From the NCBI GenBank assembly GCA_048268885.1, contig JBLWUP010000012.1:1-64000 (forward strand): DNA of 64,000 nucleotides, in the 5' to 3' direction. The position numbers and the translations under genes were made by a program. Numbering within the stretch: position 1 is the stretch's first letter; every line of letters begins with the position of its first letter. The notes beneath the pieces were generated by a model. It saw only the letters and a list, made by a program, of their open reading frames with translations. It did not search any database and was not told where the DNA came from. This stretch comes from Pelagibius sp048268885 (GTDB lineage Bacteria > Pseudomonadota > Alphaproteobacteria > Kiloniellales > Kiloniellaceae). This document shows, piece by piece, positions 20,375-28,483 of this stretch.

Positions 20375-21271
20375 CTATCCCCGCGTGACGCGAACCTCGA
20401 CGTCCATCTCGATGAAGTCCTCCGCGGCGCCGTAGTAGCTGCCCTGCAGGGGCACGGCCTGGAAGGGCTCGCGCGCCACGGCGACGCGGATCAGGTTGGC
20501 GCCGCCGATCTGGCCGTTGGTGGGGTCGAATTCCACCCAACCTGCGCCGGGAAGGTAGACCTGGACCCAGGCGTGGGTATCGCCCGCGCCGCGGACCGCG
20601 TCGCCGTCCTGCGCGCCGCCCTGCAGGGTGTCGTCCAGGGCCGGGTCGTAGAGGTAGCCGGAGACGAAGCGCGCGGCGAGGCCCAGGGCGCGCACCGCGC
20701 CCATCATGAAGGCCGCCAGATCGCGGCAGGTGCCGCTGCCCTTCTCCAGCGTTTCCAGCGGCGTCTGGGTGCCCAGGGCATGGCGCTTGGAATAGGCAAA
20801 CTGCTCGTGGATCGCCTTGGTGATGTTCACCAGCAGGTCCTGGGTGCGCACCTGCCCGCCGCCGTTCAGGAAACCCTTGGCCCAGGCGTCGACCTTGCGT
20901 TTCGGGTCCGCGAAATCGCGCTCCACCGAGCGGCCCAGGTCCGGGATCTCCTCGGCCGGATAGCTGAAGGGGTAGATCTGGGCGTAAGGCTCGATGACGA
21001 ACTCCGGATCGCGCAGCCCGAAGTGTTCCAGCAGGATACGGCTTTCGAAGCGCAGCTCCTGGGCCGCGTCCTCGAAGGAGGCGATGGCGATGGAGTTGGA
21101 GAAGACGTCGTGCAGCCAGCGCACCTCGGCGCGGGGCGATATGGTCAGGGCGGCGTCCACCAGGCGCAGGTCGTGGCTGTCGCGCGGGCGGAACATCAGG
21201 CGATGCTCGCCGAAGCGCACGGGGCGTTCGTAGCGGTAAACCGTCGTATGTGTGACCGTTCGCAGGGGCAT
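20375..21271 (-). CDS. Transglutaminase-like family protein
   Basis: This 298 aa protein has the bacterial transglutaminase-like architecture: an N-terminal beta domain (TVTHTTVYRYERPVRFGEHRLM) and a papain-like core. The catalytic triad is visible as Cys182 (GSGTCRDLAAFM), His233 (DTHAWVQVYLPG) and Asp249 (WVEFDPTNG). Family members are mostly proteases or amidases; alphaproteobacterial copies often sit beside circularly permuted ATP-grasp/alpha-E genes, which are not seen here. No signal peptide is present, so a cytoplasmic location is likely. It is divergent from the histidine phosphatase gene across about 180 bp. Confidence 0.9.
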   Translation of the reverse strand: MPLRTVTHTTVYRYERPVRFGEHRLMFRPRDSHDLRLVDAALTISPRAEVRWLHDVFSNSIAIASFEDAAQELRFESRILLEHFGLRDPEFVIEPYAQIYPFSYPAEEIPDLGRSVERDFADPKRKVDAWAKGFLNGGGQVRTQDLLVNITKAIHEQFAYSKRHALGTQTPLETLEKGSGTCRDLAAFMMGAVRALGLAARFVSGYLYDPALDDTLQGGAQDGDAVRGAGDTHAWVQVYLPGAGWVEFDPTNGQIGGANLIRVAVAREPFQAVPLQGSYYGAAEDFIEMDVEVRVTRG

Positions 21272-21452
21272 ATCGGGTTGGTCCTCGGGGCGGCCCCGCG
21301 GGTGGCGCGGCGCCCTGGAAAGAGGAGTGGCGATCCTAGCGGAAAGGCGCGGGCTGCCACAAGATATTGTAGGGTATGGCAGTTGTGTTGCTAGTGATCG
21401 GGTCGGCGGGGGCCTGCCGCCGGCCTTTCGTGTCCTTAAGGAGTGGGTGTCG

Positions 21453-22055
21453 ATGATCTATCTTTTGCGCCATGGCGAGACCGAGTGGAACCGGGAAGGG
21501 CGGCTGCAGGGCCATGGCGATTCGCCCCTGACGGAACGGGGCCTGTCCCAGGCGGTGGCCATGGGCGGGGCGCTGCGCCGGGCGGTCGGCCCGGCCGGGC
21601 TGATGGACTACACGCTGGTTTCCAGCCCTGCGGGGCGCACCCTGGCCACCGCGCGCTGCGTGGCGGCGGTCACCGGTCACAATCCGGCGGAGATCGTCGA
21701 GGAGCCGCGCCTGCGCGAGCACGGCTTCGGCGCCTGGGAAGGGGAGATCTACAACGACGTCGAAGAGATCTATCCGGAACAGTGGCGGGCGCGCGAGGCC
21801 GATAAGTGGAACTACCAGGTGCCGGGCGGCGAAAGCGGCGCCCTGGTCGCCGCGCGGGTCGGCGCCTGGCTGGCCGAGCAGTCGGAAGACGCCCGGCTCA
21901 TCGTCGTGAGCCACGGCTTCGCTGGGCGCGTCCTGCGCGGGCTCTACCTCGGCCTGCCCCCGGCGGAGATCTTCGCCCTGACCGAGCCGCAGGACGCCGT
22001 GCTCCGCCTTTCGCAGGGGGCCGTGACCCGCTTCGACGCCGCGGCAGAAATCTAA
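21453..22055 (+). CDS. Histidine phosphatase (phosphoglycerate mutase-like) family protein
   Basis: This 200 aa protein is a small branch-1 histidine phosphatase. The catalytic RHG motif is in MIYLLRHGETEWN (phospho-accepting His7), and the second histidine is His154 in VVSHGFAGRVL. The acid/base glutamate follows PRLREHGFGAWEG. An AAGGAG ribosome site at 21438-21443 supports a start at 21453; the GTG two codons earlier is also possible. Family members act on phosphosugars, nucleotides or phosphoproteins, and the substrate cannot be read from sequence. It lies just ahead of the phosphatase/kinase/STAS-Mla operon, with a 200 bp gap that separates them. Confidence 0.9.
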   Translation: MIYLLRHGETEWNREGRLQGHGDSPLTERGLSQAVAMGGALRRAVGPAGLMDYTLVSSPAGRTLATARCVAAVTGHNPAEIVEEPRLREHGFGAWEGEIYNDVEEIYPEQWRAREADKWNYQVPGGESGALVAARVGAWLAEQSEDARLIVVSHGFAGRVLRGLYLGLPPAEIFALTEPQDAVLRLSQGAVTRFDAAAEI

Positions 22056-22222
22056 GACGACGCCGAAAACGGGCCCCACCGGCACCGCCCCGCACTGCGG
22101 CACGAACTGGACAGTCCAGACAAGACCCCAGGTTGCAATCTCGCCCGTATTTGGCCGTCCTTAAGCGCGCCAAAAGGGACGGTTAACCTCTGCACCATAG
22201 GATGTCCTGGGTAGGACGCGGG

Positions 22223-22252
22223 TCAGCGTTAAGCACCTCAGCGTTAAGCACC
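22223..22252 (+). repeat. Perfect 15-bp direct tandem repeat before the SpoIIE-type gene
   Basis: TCAGCGTTAAGCACC occurs twice without a gap (22223-22237, 22238-22252), ending 6 bases before the chosen ATG. If translation began at an upstream in-frame start, it would encode a five-residue repeat. The position suggests either a leader element or an unstable N-terminal extension. Confidence 0.8.
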
Positions 22253-22258
22253 AGGGCG

Positions 22259-23281
22259 ATGTCGAATCAGCAAAACCTTCAGGCGGCCGGGACGTCCGGC
22301 AGCAGCCTTTCCAGTTCGCTGGAGTCCCTCGGCGACCTGGCCGGCCGGCTGGCTGCCGCCGACGATCCGCTCGCGGTGCTGACGGCCTTCTCGACGCGGC
22401 CGGACCGGCCGATGGCGGAGGCCGCGGCCTTCCAGCGGGCGATGACCGGACTGACGGCGCTGGCGCAGGCGAACGCGGCGCTGCGCGCGCGCCTCGCCGA
22501 GCAGCTGCAGGTCGGCGACAGCCTGGAGATGGCGGCTTGCGTGCAGCAGAGCCTACAGCCCCAGAGCGCACCGGGCGAGCTGCCGATCTGGGGCGTCAAC
22601 CTGCCGGCGCGCAAACTCTCCGGCGACTTCTTCGATTTCTATCCTCTGGACGGCGAGCGCATCGCCTTCGCGCTGGGCGACGTCTCCGGCAAGGGCATGA
22701 ACGCCGCCTTGCTGATGGCCAAGACCATCAGCCTCTTTCGCTGCCTGGGCAAACGGATCGACGCGCCGGCGGCGCTGCTGGAAGCGATCAACGCCGAACT
22801 TTGCGAAACGGCGTCGCGCGGCATGTTCGTGACCATGGTGGCCGGCCATTACTGGACCGCCGACGGCAGCGTCACGCTCGCCAACGCCGGCCATCAGCCG
22901 CCTCTGCTGCGCCACCGCGACCGCAGCTACGATTCCTTCCCGGCGACCGCGCCGCCGCTCGGCATCCTGCCGGCGATCCAGCCGGAGGAGGAACGCATCG
23001 CCCTGGACGGCGGCGAACTCTACGTCTTCAGCGACGGGCTCACCGAATACCACTACGTCACCGGCGAGCGCCTTGGCGTCGAAGGGCTCATCCTGCTCAT
23101 CGAGGCGCTGGCCGACGCACCTCTGGCGCACCGCCTGGAGGCGCTGCTGGCGACCTTGGATCAGGACGGCGGCTGGGAAGCGCGCGACGACCTGACCGTG
23201 CTCGCCATCGACGATTCCTGGGTGCGCCGCGACGCCGGCATCGACGCGCCCGATGCTGCGGCCTTGCAGGTGGCGCCATGA
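22259..23281 (+). CDS. PP2C/SpoIIE-type serine phosphatase (RsbU-like)
   Basis: This 340 aa protein is a partner-switching phosphatase that should dephosphorylate a STAS-domain protein. The first 100 residues are helical with no recognised sensor domain. The PP2C/SpoIIE domain starts at about 105 and keeps the metal aspartates: Asp123 (SGDFFDF), Asp141 (GDVSGKGMNAALLM), Asp259 (YVFSDGLTE) and the Asp310-Asp311 pair (RDDLTVL). It should be active. Its stop overlaps the ATG of the RsbW-type gene (ATGA), so it heads a tightly coupled operon that continues into the Mla-type transporter. The natural target is the STAS protein two genes on. Confidence 0.9.
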   Translation: MSNQQNLQAAGTSGSSLSSSLESLGDLAGRLAAADDPLAVLTAFSTRPDRPMAEAAAFQRAMTGLTALAQANAALRARLAEQLQVGDSLEMAACVQQSLQPQSAPGELPIWGVNLPARKLSGDFFDFYPLDGERIAFALGDVSGKGMNAALLMAKTISLFRCLGKRIDAPAALLEAINAELCETASRGMFVTMVAGHYWTADGSVTLANAGHQPPLLRHRDRSYDSFPATAPPLGILPAIQPEEERIALDGGELYVFSDGLTEYHYVTGERLGVEGLILLIEALADAPLAHRLEALLATLDQDGGWEARDDLTVLAIDDSWVRRDAGIDAPDAAALQVAP

Positions 23282-23727
23282 GCGCGGCCGCCACGATCGC
23301 GCCCGGCGCGGAGTACCTGCTGGAGCTGCGCTTCCCGGCGCAGGCCAATCGCATGGTCATGGTGCGCGACGTCGTGCGCAGCGCGGCGCGCTTCTGCGGC
23401 TTCGACGACCCGGCCGTCCAGGACATCGTCCTGGCGGTGGGCGAGGCCTGCCAGAACGTCATCCTGCACGCCTACGAAGGCCGCGGCGACGGACCCATTC
23501 TGCTCGACATCCTGGACAGCGCGGACCGGATGATCCTTCGGGTGACCGACTTCGGGCCGGCGGTGCCCGCCGCCGAGGTTCAACCGCGTGACCTGCACGA
23601 ACCAAGGCCCGGCGGCCTCGGCACCCATTTCATCCAGAACCTGATGGACACGAGTGACTTCAGCCGGTCGCCCAGCGGCGTCGGCAATGTCCTGCAGATG
23701 ACCAAGAAAAAGGATCCTGCGACATGA
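23278..23727 (+). CDS. RsbW/SpoIIAB-type ATP-binding protein (anti-sigma-type kinase)
   Basis: This 149 aa protein has the HATPase_c_2 (GHKL) fold used by RsbW/SpoIIAB to phosphorylate STAS partners. The N box is VGEACQN with Glu56 and Asn60. The G1 box is T-D91-F-G93, and the G2 box is PGGLGTHFIQNLMD at about 111-124. All ATP-binding parts are present. It overlaps the phosphatase gene at the start and the STAS gene at the end by four bases each, so the three proteins are made together in near-equal amounts. RsbW proteins usually bind a sigma factor; none is encoded beside it, which leaves the STAS/Mla complex as the likely partner (inference). Confidence 0.88.
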   Translation: MSAAATIAPGAEYLLELRFPAQANRMVMVRDVVRSAARFCGFDDPAVQDIVLAVGEACQNVILHAYEGRGDGPILLDILDSADRMILRVTDFGPAVPAAEVQPRDLHEPRPGGLGTHFIQNLMDTSDFSRSPSGVGNVLQMTKKKDPAT

Positions 23728-24056
23728 CCGACGTGATCCGCGAGGCGCAAGGCAGCCTGGTGGTGGCGCTGTCCGGCGAGATCGATCTCGACCGGGCGCC
23801 GGGCGTCCGCCGCCAACTGCTCGACTGCGTGAAGCGCGGCAAGGACGTTCTCGTCGACCTCTCCAAGGTCACCTATATCGACAGCTCGGGCATCGCCGGC
23901 CTGGTCGAGGCGCTGCAGTGGGCCAACCGGCGCGGCACCGCCTTGCATCTTGCCGCGGTCAGCCCGCAGGCCCTGCGCGTCTTCGAGCTGGCGCGCCTCG
24001 ACAAGGTCTTCACCATCCATGCCGACGTCGACGCCGCCCTGGCGGCGGCGGGTTAG
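23724..24056 (+). CDS. STAS domain protein (anti-sigma antagonist / MlaB-like)
   Basis: This 110 aa protein is one STAS domain: SLVVALSGEIDLDRAPGVRRQL, then VLVDLSKVTYIDSSGIAGLVEAL and a C-terminal helix pair. The phospho-acceptor site reads I-D53-S54-S55-G, as in SpoIIAA/RsbV, so a serine is available to the kinase encoded just upstream. E. coli MlaB is also a lone STAS protein and binds the MlaF ATPase. This gene sits directly before mlaE- and mlaF-type genes, so it can plausibly fill both roles. It overlaps the kinase gene by 4 bp and precedes the permease gene by 10 bp. Confidence 0.88.
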   Translation: MTDVIREAQGSLVVALSGEIDLDRAPGVRRQLLDCVKRGKDVLVDLSKVTYIDSSGIAGLVEALQWANRRGTALHLAAVSPQALRVFELARLDKVFTIHADVDAALAAAG

Positions 24057-24066
24057 GAGGCGCGCC

Positions 24067-24858
24067 ATGCTGCGGGTCGCCGAAGGTCTGGGACAGCGCG
24101 TCGTGCGCGGTGTCGAGGAAGTGGGTTTCGCCAGCGCCCTGTTTCTCGAGGCCGTGCTCTGGGGCGCGCTCGGCCCGGCGCGGCACCAGCCGGTGCGGCT
24201 TAGCGCCGTCTTCGCCCAGATGATGCAGATCGGCATCGAGGCCCTGCCCATCGCCACGGTGCTGTCGGCGACCATCGGCATGATGCTGGCGATCCAGAGC
24301 CTCTACAGTCTCGGCCTGTTCGGCGCCGAATCCTTCGCCACCGTCGGCATCGCCCTTTCCGTGGTGCGCGAGTTCGCGCCGCTGATCATCGGCATCCTCA
24401 TCGCCGGACGCTCCGGCTCCGCCCTGGCGGCGCGCTTCAGCACCATGATGATCAACCAGGAAGTGGACGCCCTGCGGGTCATCGGCATTTCGCCGGTGCG
24501 CTTCCTCGTCGCGCCGGCGCTCTTCGCCATGATGGTCATGGTGCCCTGCCTTACCATGTGGGCCAACATCGTGGCGCTCGGCGCCGCGGGCCTCTTCGTG
24601 ACCGGCGCGCTGCAGATCAGCATGAGCGCCTACTTCACCGACGTCGCCGCCGTGCTGTCGGTGAACGACCTGGCGCACGGCCTGGGCAAGAGCGTGCTCT
24701 TCGCCGCCATGGTGGCGCTTGTCTCCACGGTGAACGGCGCGCTGGCCGACGGCGGCGCCGAGGGCGTCGGGCGGCGCACGACGCGGGCCGTGGTGCACTC
24801 CATTGCGACCATCATCGTGGTCGACATGATCTTCGCCTTCGTCGTGACCGCGGGTTAG
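24067..24858 (+). CDS. MlaE family ABC lipid transporter permease
   Basis: This 263 aa inner-membrane permease is of the MlaE/MCE type and moves phospholipids between the membranes. I chose the ATG at 24067 because it follows an AGGAGG site and gives the MlaE amphipathic N-terminal helix (AEGLGQRVVRGVEEVGF). Typical motifs are EALPIATVLSATIGMMLAIQ, VREFAPLIIGILIAGRSGSA and the coupling-helix segment MMINQEVDALRVIGISP. About five or six membrane helices follow, ending VVDMIFAFVVTAG. The gene order phosphatase, kinase, STAS, permease, ATPase, MCE and lipoprotein is unbroken. Confidence 0.92.
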   Translation: MLRVAEGLGQRVVRGVEEVGFASALFLEAVLWGALGPARHQPVRLSAVFAQMMQIGIEALPIATVLSATIGMMLAIQSLYSLGLFGAESFATVGIALSVVREFAPLIIGILIAGRSGSALAARFSTMMINQEVDALRVIGISPVRFLVAPALFAMMVMVPCLTMWANIVALGAAGLFVTGALQISMSAYFTDVAAVLSVNDLAHGLGKSVLFAAMVALVSTVNGALADGGAEGVGRRTTRAVVHSIATIIVVDMIFAFVVTAG

Positions 24859-24861
24859 CCG

Positions 24862-25722
24862 ATGACCGACGTTCCGCAAAACCCTTCTCCCTCGGCCCCC
24901 GCGATCCGCGTCGCGGGCCTGCAGGCGCACTACGGCGCGCAGCAGGTGCTGCACGATGTCGACCTGGAGGTGCGCCCCGGCGAGATCATGGTGGTGATGG
25001 GCGGCAGCGGTTCGGGCAAATCCACCCTGCTGCGCCATCTCGTCGGGCTCGCGCGGCCGACGGCCGGGCGCATCGAACTTCTGGGTGTCGACATGACACG
25101 CGCGCGCGCCATGGAAATGCTGCGGCTGCGCCGCAAGATCGGCGTCGCCTTTCAGGGCGGCGCGCTGTTCAGTTCGATGAACGTGCTCGACAACATCATG
25201 CTGCCGCTGCGCGAGCACACCCGGCTGGACCGTAAGACCATGGAGATCATGGCGCGCATGAAGCTTGAGGTGGTCAATCTTGCCGGCGCCGACGGTCTGA
25301 TGCCTTCGCAACTCTCCGGCGGCATGCTGAAGCGCGCGGCGGTGGCCCGGGCGATCGCCATGGACCCCGCCCTGCTGTTCTTCGACGAGCCCTCGGCCGG
25401 CCTCGACCCGGTGGTCTCCTCGGCGCTCGACGATCTGATCCTGAAGCTGCGCGACGCCATGAACATGACCATGGTCGTGGTCACCCACGAACTGGAAAGC
25501 GCCTTCAAGATCGCCGACCGCATCACCGTCCTCGACCACGGCCGCGTCCTGCTGGTCGACGACGTCGCGGGCATCCGGCGGTCCGACAACCAGCGCATCC
25601 AGAACCTCTTGAACCGGCGTTCCGAAGACGCCGAGGTCGATGCTCAATCCTATCTGCAGCGCCTGACCGGCGAGGCGATGCCGACCCCCGGCACAAGCCA
25701 CGAGCAAGCGGGAGCGCCCTAA
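24862..25722 (+). CDS. MlaF family ABC transporter ATP-binding protein
   Basis: This 286 aa ATPase powers the MlaE permease. Walker A is GGSGSGKST. The Q-loop region reads KIGVAFQGGALFSSMNV, as in MlaF. The signature is LSGGMLKRAAVARA, and Walker B is LLFFDEPSAGLDPV, followed by the H-loop VVVTHELES. The C-terminal 30-40 residues extend past the core ATPase. In E. coli MlaF this end binds a neighbouring MlaF and the STAS protein MlaB makes regulatory contacts. The spacing to the permease gene is 3 bp. Confidence 0.92.
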   Translation: MTDVPQNPSPSAPAIRVAGLQAHYGAQQVLHDVDLEVRPGEIMVVMGGSGSGKSTLLRHLVGLARPTAGRIELLGVDMTRARAMEMLRLRRKIGVAFQGGALFSSMNVLDNIMLPLREHTRLDRKTMEIMARMKLEVVNLAGADGLMPSQLSGGMLKRAAVARAIAMDPALLFFDEPSAGLDPVVSSALDDLILKLRDAMNMTMVVVTHELESAFKIADRITVLDHGRVLLVDDVAGIRRSDNQRIQNLLNRRSEDAEVDAQSYLQRLTGEAMPTPGTSHEQAGAP

Positions 25723-25726
25723 AACG

Positions 25727-26761
25727 ATGCGACACCAGCACCTGAACTATGCCGTCGTCGGCGCTTTCGTCCTCGCCATGCTGGCGGCGGCGCTGGGCGC
25801 GGCGGTGACCCTTGCCGGCGGCGCCGGATCGCGCGACCACTATGTCGTGGTCTTCGACAACGTGGCCGACGTGAAGTTCGGCACCCAGGTCCGCTACGAA
25901 GGTTTCCCCGTCGGCCAGGTCGAAGCGATGGAGCCGGTGGTGGAGGAGGGCGCCACGGTCTTCCGTCTGGAGGTTTCCGTGCGCGAAGGCTTCGTGATCC
26001 CGGAAGACAGTGTCGCCCGCATCCAGAGCTCGCAGTTCCTCGGCGCCAAGACGGTCGAGATCCAGCGCGGCCGCTCCGCGACGGCGCTCAGTCCCGGCAC
26101 GCGCATCGCCTCCGCGCCGGCGGCCGACATGTTCGCCGCCATGTCCAGCGTGGCCGGCCAGGTCGGCGAGTTGTCGCGCGACGGCCTGATGCCCCTGCTG
26201 GCCCGCCTCGGCGATCTGGTGGGCAACGCCAACCGGATGCTCGACCGCGATGTCGCGCCGCTGTTCGGCTCGCTGAACGCGGTGGCGACGGACGCCCGCG
26301 GGCAGGTGCCGCAGATCGCCGCCGAACTGCTCACCTTCACCGAGGAGCTCAACACTACGCTGGCCTCCCTGCAGGTGCTGCTTTCCGAGCAGAACATGGC
26401 CGAGGTCCAGCAGACCGTCCACAACGTCAACACGGTCTCGGGTGAGTTCGTCGAAATCAGCGCGGCGGTCCAGGGCACCCTGGGTCAGCTCGAGCGCGTC
26501 GTCGCCGAGCTGCAGGAGGTCGTCGCGCAAAACCGCGGCAAGGTGGACGCCTCGCTCGACGATACCCGCTACATCCTGCGCTCCATCGCCCAGAACATCG
26601 ACAGCATCAACCACAACCTCGCCGGCACGACCCGCAACATGAACGAGTTCAGCCGCCTGATCCGGCAGAACCCGAGCCTGCTGCTGGGCGGCTCGCCGCC
26701 TGAGGAGGTCAACGTCGAGACGCTGTCCTCTTCGCCGCAGACCCGAAAGCAAGACCAATGA
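25727..26761 (+). CDS. MlaD-type MCE domain protein with long helical C-terminus
   Basis: This 344 aa protein has an N-terminal membrane anchor at about 7-27 and one MCE domain at about 40-115 (VVFDNVADVKFGTQVRYEGFPVGQVEAM). A long, mostly helical region follows with heptad-like leucines and many Q/N/V residues. E. coli MlaD is only about 180 aa. The extra length resembles MCE proteins that build a tunnel across the periplasm (PqiB, LetB, mycobacterial Mce), though with one MCE domain. No mlaC-type soluble carrier gene is nearby, which fits a tunnel more than a shuttle (inference). It overlaps the lipoprotein gene (ATGA). Confidence 0.9.
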   Translation: MRHQHLNYAVVGAFVLAMLAAALGAAVTLAGGAGSRDHYVVVFDNVADVKFGTQVRYEGFPVGQVEAMEPVVEEGATVFRLEVSVREGFVIPEDSVARIQSSQFLGAKTVEIQRGRSATALSPGTRIASAPAADMFAAMSSVAGQVGELSRDGLMPLLARLGDLVGNANRMLDRDVAPLFGSLNAVATDARGQVPQIAAELLTFTEELNTTLASLQVLLSEQNMAEVQQTVHNVNTVSGEFVEISAAVQGTLGQLERVVAELQEVVAQNRGKVDASLDDTRYILRSIAQNIDSINHNLAGTTRNMNEFSRLIRQNPSLLLGGSPPEEVNVETLSSSPQTRKQDQ

Positions 26762-27369
26762 AACGCCTGCTGCCCGCGCTGCTGATCGCCCCGCTGCTCT
26801 CCTCCTGCCTGGGGTCGGCGCCGCCGGTGCCGCGCGACCACTACTACCGGCTGCTGGTGCCGATGCCGGCGGAAGGCAACGCCGAGGTGCTGCTGCCCGG
26901 GGTGATGACGGTGGAACTGCTGCAAGCCGACGGCCTGCTGCGCGAACGCCCGCTGCTCTACAGTGCCAGCAGTCAATCCTCGGAGCTGCAGCAGCACAAC
27001 TATCACTACTGGAACGACGTGCCGCCGCGCATGCTGCAGGATCAGATGGTGACCTACCTGCGCCGCAGCGGCATGGCCGACCTGGTGGTCACGCCCGATA
27101 CGCGGGTGCGCGCCGACTACCAGGTGAGCGGCAAGGCCAAGCGCTTCGAACGCCTGGTCGGCGACGGCGCGCCGAAGGTGGTGGTGGAAGTCGAACTCGC
27201 GCTGCTGCGCCTCGCCGACGACACCCTGCTGGTGGTCGACACCTACAGAGCCGAGCAGACCGCCGCGGACGACAGTGTCGAAGCCGCGATTGCCGCCCTC
27301 AACCGGGCGACGGCGGAGGTTTTCGACAGCTTCCTCTCCCAGGTGCGCCTGGCCGCCGGCCGCTCCTGA
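26758..27369 (+). CDS. ABC-type transport auxiliary lipoprotein (PqiC-like)
   Basis: This 203 aa lipoprotein has signal MKRLLPALLIAPLLSSC with the lipid attached to Cys17. The rest fits the ABC-type transport auxiliary family that includes PqiC, an outer-membrane partner of MCE systems: VPRDHYYRLLVP near the N-terminus, then LLQADGLLRERPLLYS and HYWNDVPPRMLQDQMVTYL. It is the last gene of the operon and overlaps the MCE gene by 4 bp. Its presence suggests an outer-membrane docking point for the MCE tunnel. The family assignment is by motif pattern, and the docking role is inference. Confidence 0.85.
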   Translation: MKRLLPALLIAPLLSSCLGSAPPVPRDHYYRLLVPMPAEGNAEVLLPGVMTVELLQADGLLRERPLLYSASSQSSELQQHNYHYWNDVPPRMLQDQMVTYLRRSGMADLVVTPDTRVRADYQVSGKAKRFERLVGDGAPKVVVEVELALLRLADDTLLVVDTYRAEQTAADDSVEAAIAALNRATAEVFDSFLSQVRLAAGRS

Positions 27370-27386
27370 ACCCAAGAGAAACCTGC

Positions 27387-27418
27387 GCCGCCGCATGGCT
27401 CGCAACCGCTGCGGCGGC
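27387..27418. terminator. Inverted repeat between the Mla operon and convergent tetR gene
   Basis: Perfect 9-base arms (GCCGCCGCA at 27387-27395 and its complement at 27410-27418) enclose a 14-base loop 18 bases after the lipoprotein stop. There is no T-run on either side, so termination would be weak or factor-assisted. Confidence 0.35.
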
Positions 27419-27424
27419 CTGGGC

Positions 27425-27997
27425 TCAAAGGACGGAGCGCACGACGGCGGCGATCTGCTCGCTGGTCGGCTTCGGGCCCTGGCCGGTGGCGTGCATCAAC
27501 CCGATCCCGTCGATCAGCCCGGCGCAGGTCTCGATGGGGACGTCGTTGCGCCCTTTGGCGATCAGCCTCAGGAAGAAGGCGATCGGTCGGCGCGCGGCGG
27601 CGGTCAACTGCTCGCCGATGCCGGCCAGGTCGTCGCGGCGGGCCGCGGCAAGGGTCAGCTCGATGCGCGCCAGGAACAGGTCGCGCGCGTCGTCGGCATA
27701 GGCCACCACCTCCTCCGCGACGTAGTCGATGGCGGCTTCCATGCCTTGCTTGGCCGCGGTCTCCGCAAAGCCGAGCTGCAGGGCTTCGCAGTCTTTTTCC
27801 AGCAGGGCGGAGAGGTGCCGCGCCGCCGCGCTCAGCAGCGCCGTCTTCTTCGGGAAGTAGTAGGTGGAGGAGCCTTGGGGCAGCCCCGCGGCCTCGTCCA
27901 CCGCACGGTGCGTCACCCCCTCCAGGCCGCGCGTCGCGAGCAGCCCGATGACGGCATTCAGAAGGACTTCCCGGCGGTCGGGTTTTGGCGTTGACAT
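27425..27997 (-). CDS. TetR/AcrR family transcriptional regulator
   Basis: This protein of about 190 aa has a TetR N-terminal helix-turn-helix: LLNAVIGLLATRGLEGVTHRAVDEAAG..GSSTYYFPKKTALL at about 10-55. A helical ligand-binding domain follows. A GTG two codons upstream (28003) is another possible start. It is divergent from the RidA gene, with only about 70 bp between them. A near-palindrome there overlaps its own 5' region, so autoregulation and control of ridA are likely. The ligand is unknown. Confidence 0.9.
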   Translation of the reverse strand: MSTPKPDRREVLLNAVIGLLATRGLEGVTHRAVDEAAGLPQGSSTYYFPKKTALLSAAARHLSALLEKDCEALQLGFAETAAKQGMEAAIDYVAEEVVAYADDARDLFLARIELTLAAARRDDLAGIGEQLTAAARRPIAFFLRLIAKGRNDVPIETCAGLIDGIGLMHATGQGPKPTSEQIAAVVRSVL

Positions 27998-28001
27998 CGA
28001 C

Positions 28002-28019
28002 ACTCTACATTTGCAGAGT
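28002..28019. promoter_or_regulatory. Candidate TetR operator between tetR and ridA
   Basis: ACTCTACAT and TTGCAGAGT form an 18-base near-palindrome with seven of nine positions complementary. It lies in the short divergent gap, five bases from the regulator start and 48 bases from the RidA start. That is where a TetR dimer would block both promoters. Confidence 0.5.
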
Positions 28020-28066
28020 ATTTCTTAACATACACAGCAGATTCTGCCTAGAGGTTAGGATATCCC

Positions 28067-28474
28067 ATGCCGCCGCCCATTACCCGCCTGAACCCGCCCG
28101 CGCTGCCCGATGCCGGCGCACTGGGCTATTCCCAGATCTCGATCGCCGAACCCGGCCGTCTGGCTTTCATCTCCGGCCAGGTCGCTGTACGTCCCAGCGG
28201 CGAGCCCGCGCCGGACAGCCTTGTGGCGCAGATGAAGATCGTGTCGGCCAACGCCAGGGCCGCCCTCGATGCCGTCGGTGCGACGCCGCAGGATGTGGTG
28301 ATGGCCCGCGTCTATATGGTCGACCTGACGCCCGAGCGTCTGGAAGAGGTCATGCCGCCTTTCCTCGCCACCTTCGACGGCGCCCAGCCTAGCCTCACCG
28401 GTGTCGGCGTCGCCGCGCTGGCCGGACCCGGCCTGCAGGTGGAGATGGAAATGACGGTGCGCCTGCCGGACTGA
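28067..28474 (+). CDS. RidA family protein
   Basis: This 135 aa protein belongs to the RidA/YjgF/YER057c family, whose best-known members hydrolyse reactive enamine/imine intermediates made by PLP enzymes. Recognisable parts are RLAFISGQVAVRPSGEPA near residues 35-52, QMKIVSANARAALDAVGATPQDVVMARVYMVDL at about 60-92, and the LTGVGVAALAGPGLQVEMEMTVRLP end. The catalytic arginine that archetypal RidA carries before the final E is not clearly present, since the end reads Q-V-E-M-E-M. The reaction may therefore differ. It is probably controlled by the divergent TetR. Confidence 0.88.
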   Translation: MPPPITRLNPPALPDAGALGYSQISIAEPGRLAFISGQVAVRPSGEPAPDSLVAQMKIVSANARAALDAVGATPQDVVMARVYMVDLTPERLEEVMPPFLATFDGAQPSLTGVGVAALAGPGLQVEMEMTVRLPD

Positions 28475-28483
28475 GCCGCCGCG

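Noticed and set aside
23278..24056. General stress sigma-factor switch
   Set aside because: The kinase and STAS protein look like RsbW/RsbV, but no sigma factor, PhyR or NepR gene is adjacent, while Mla genes follow directly.
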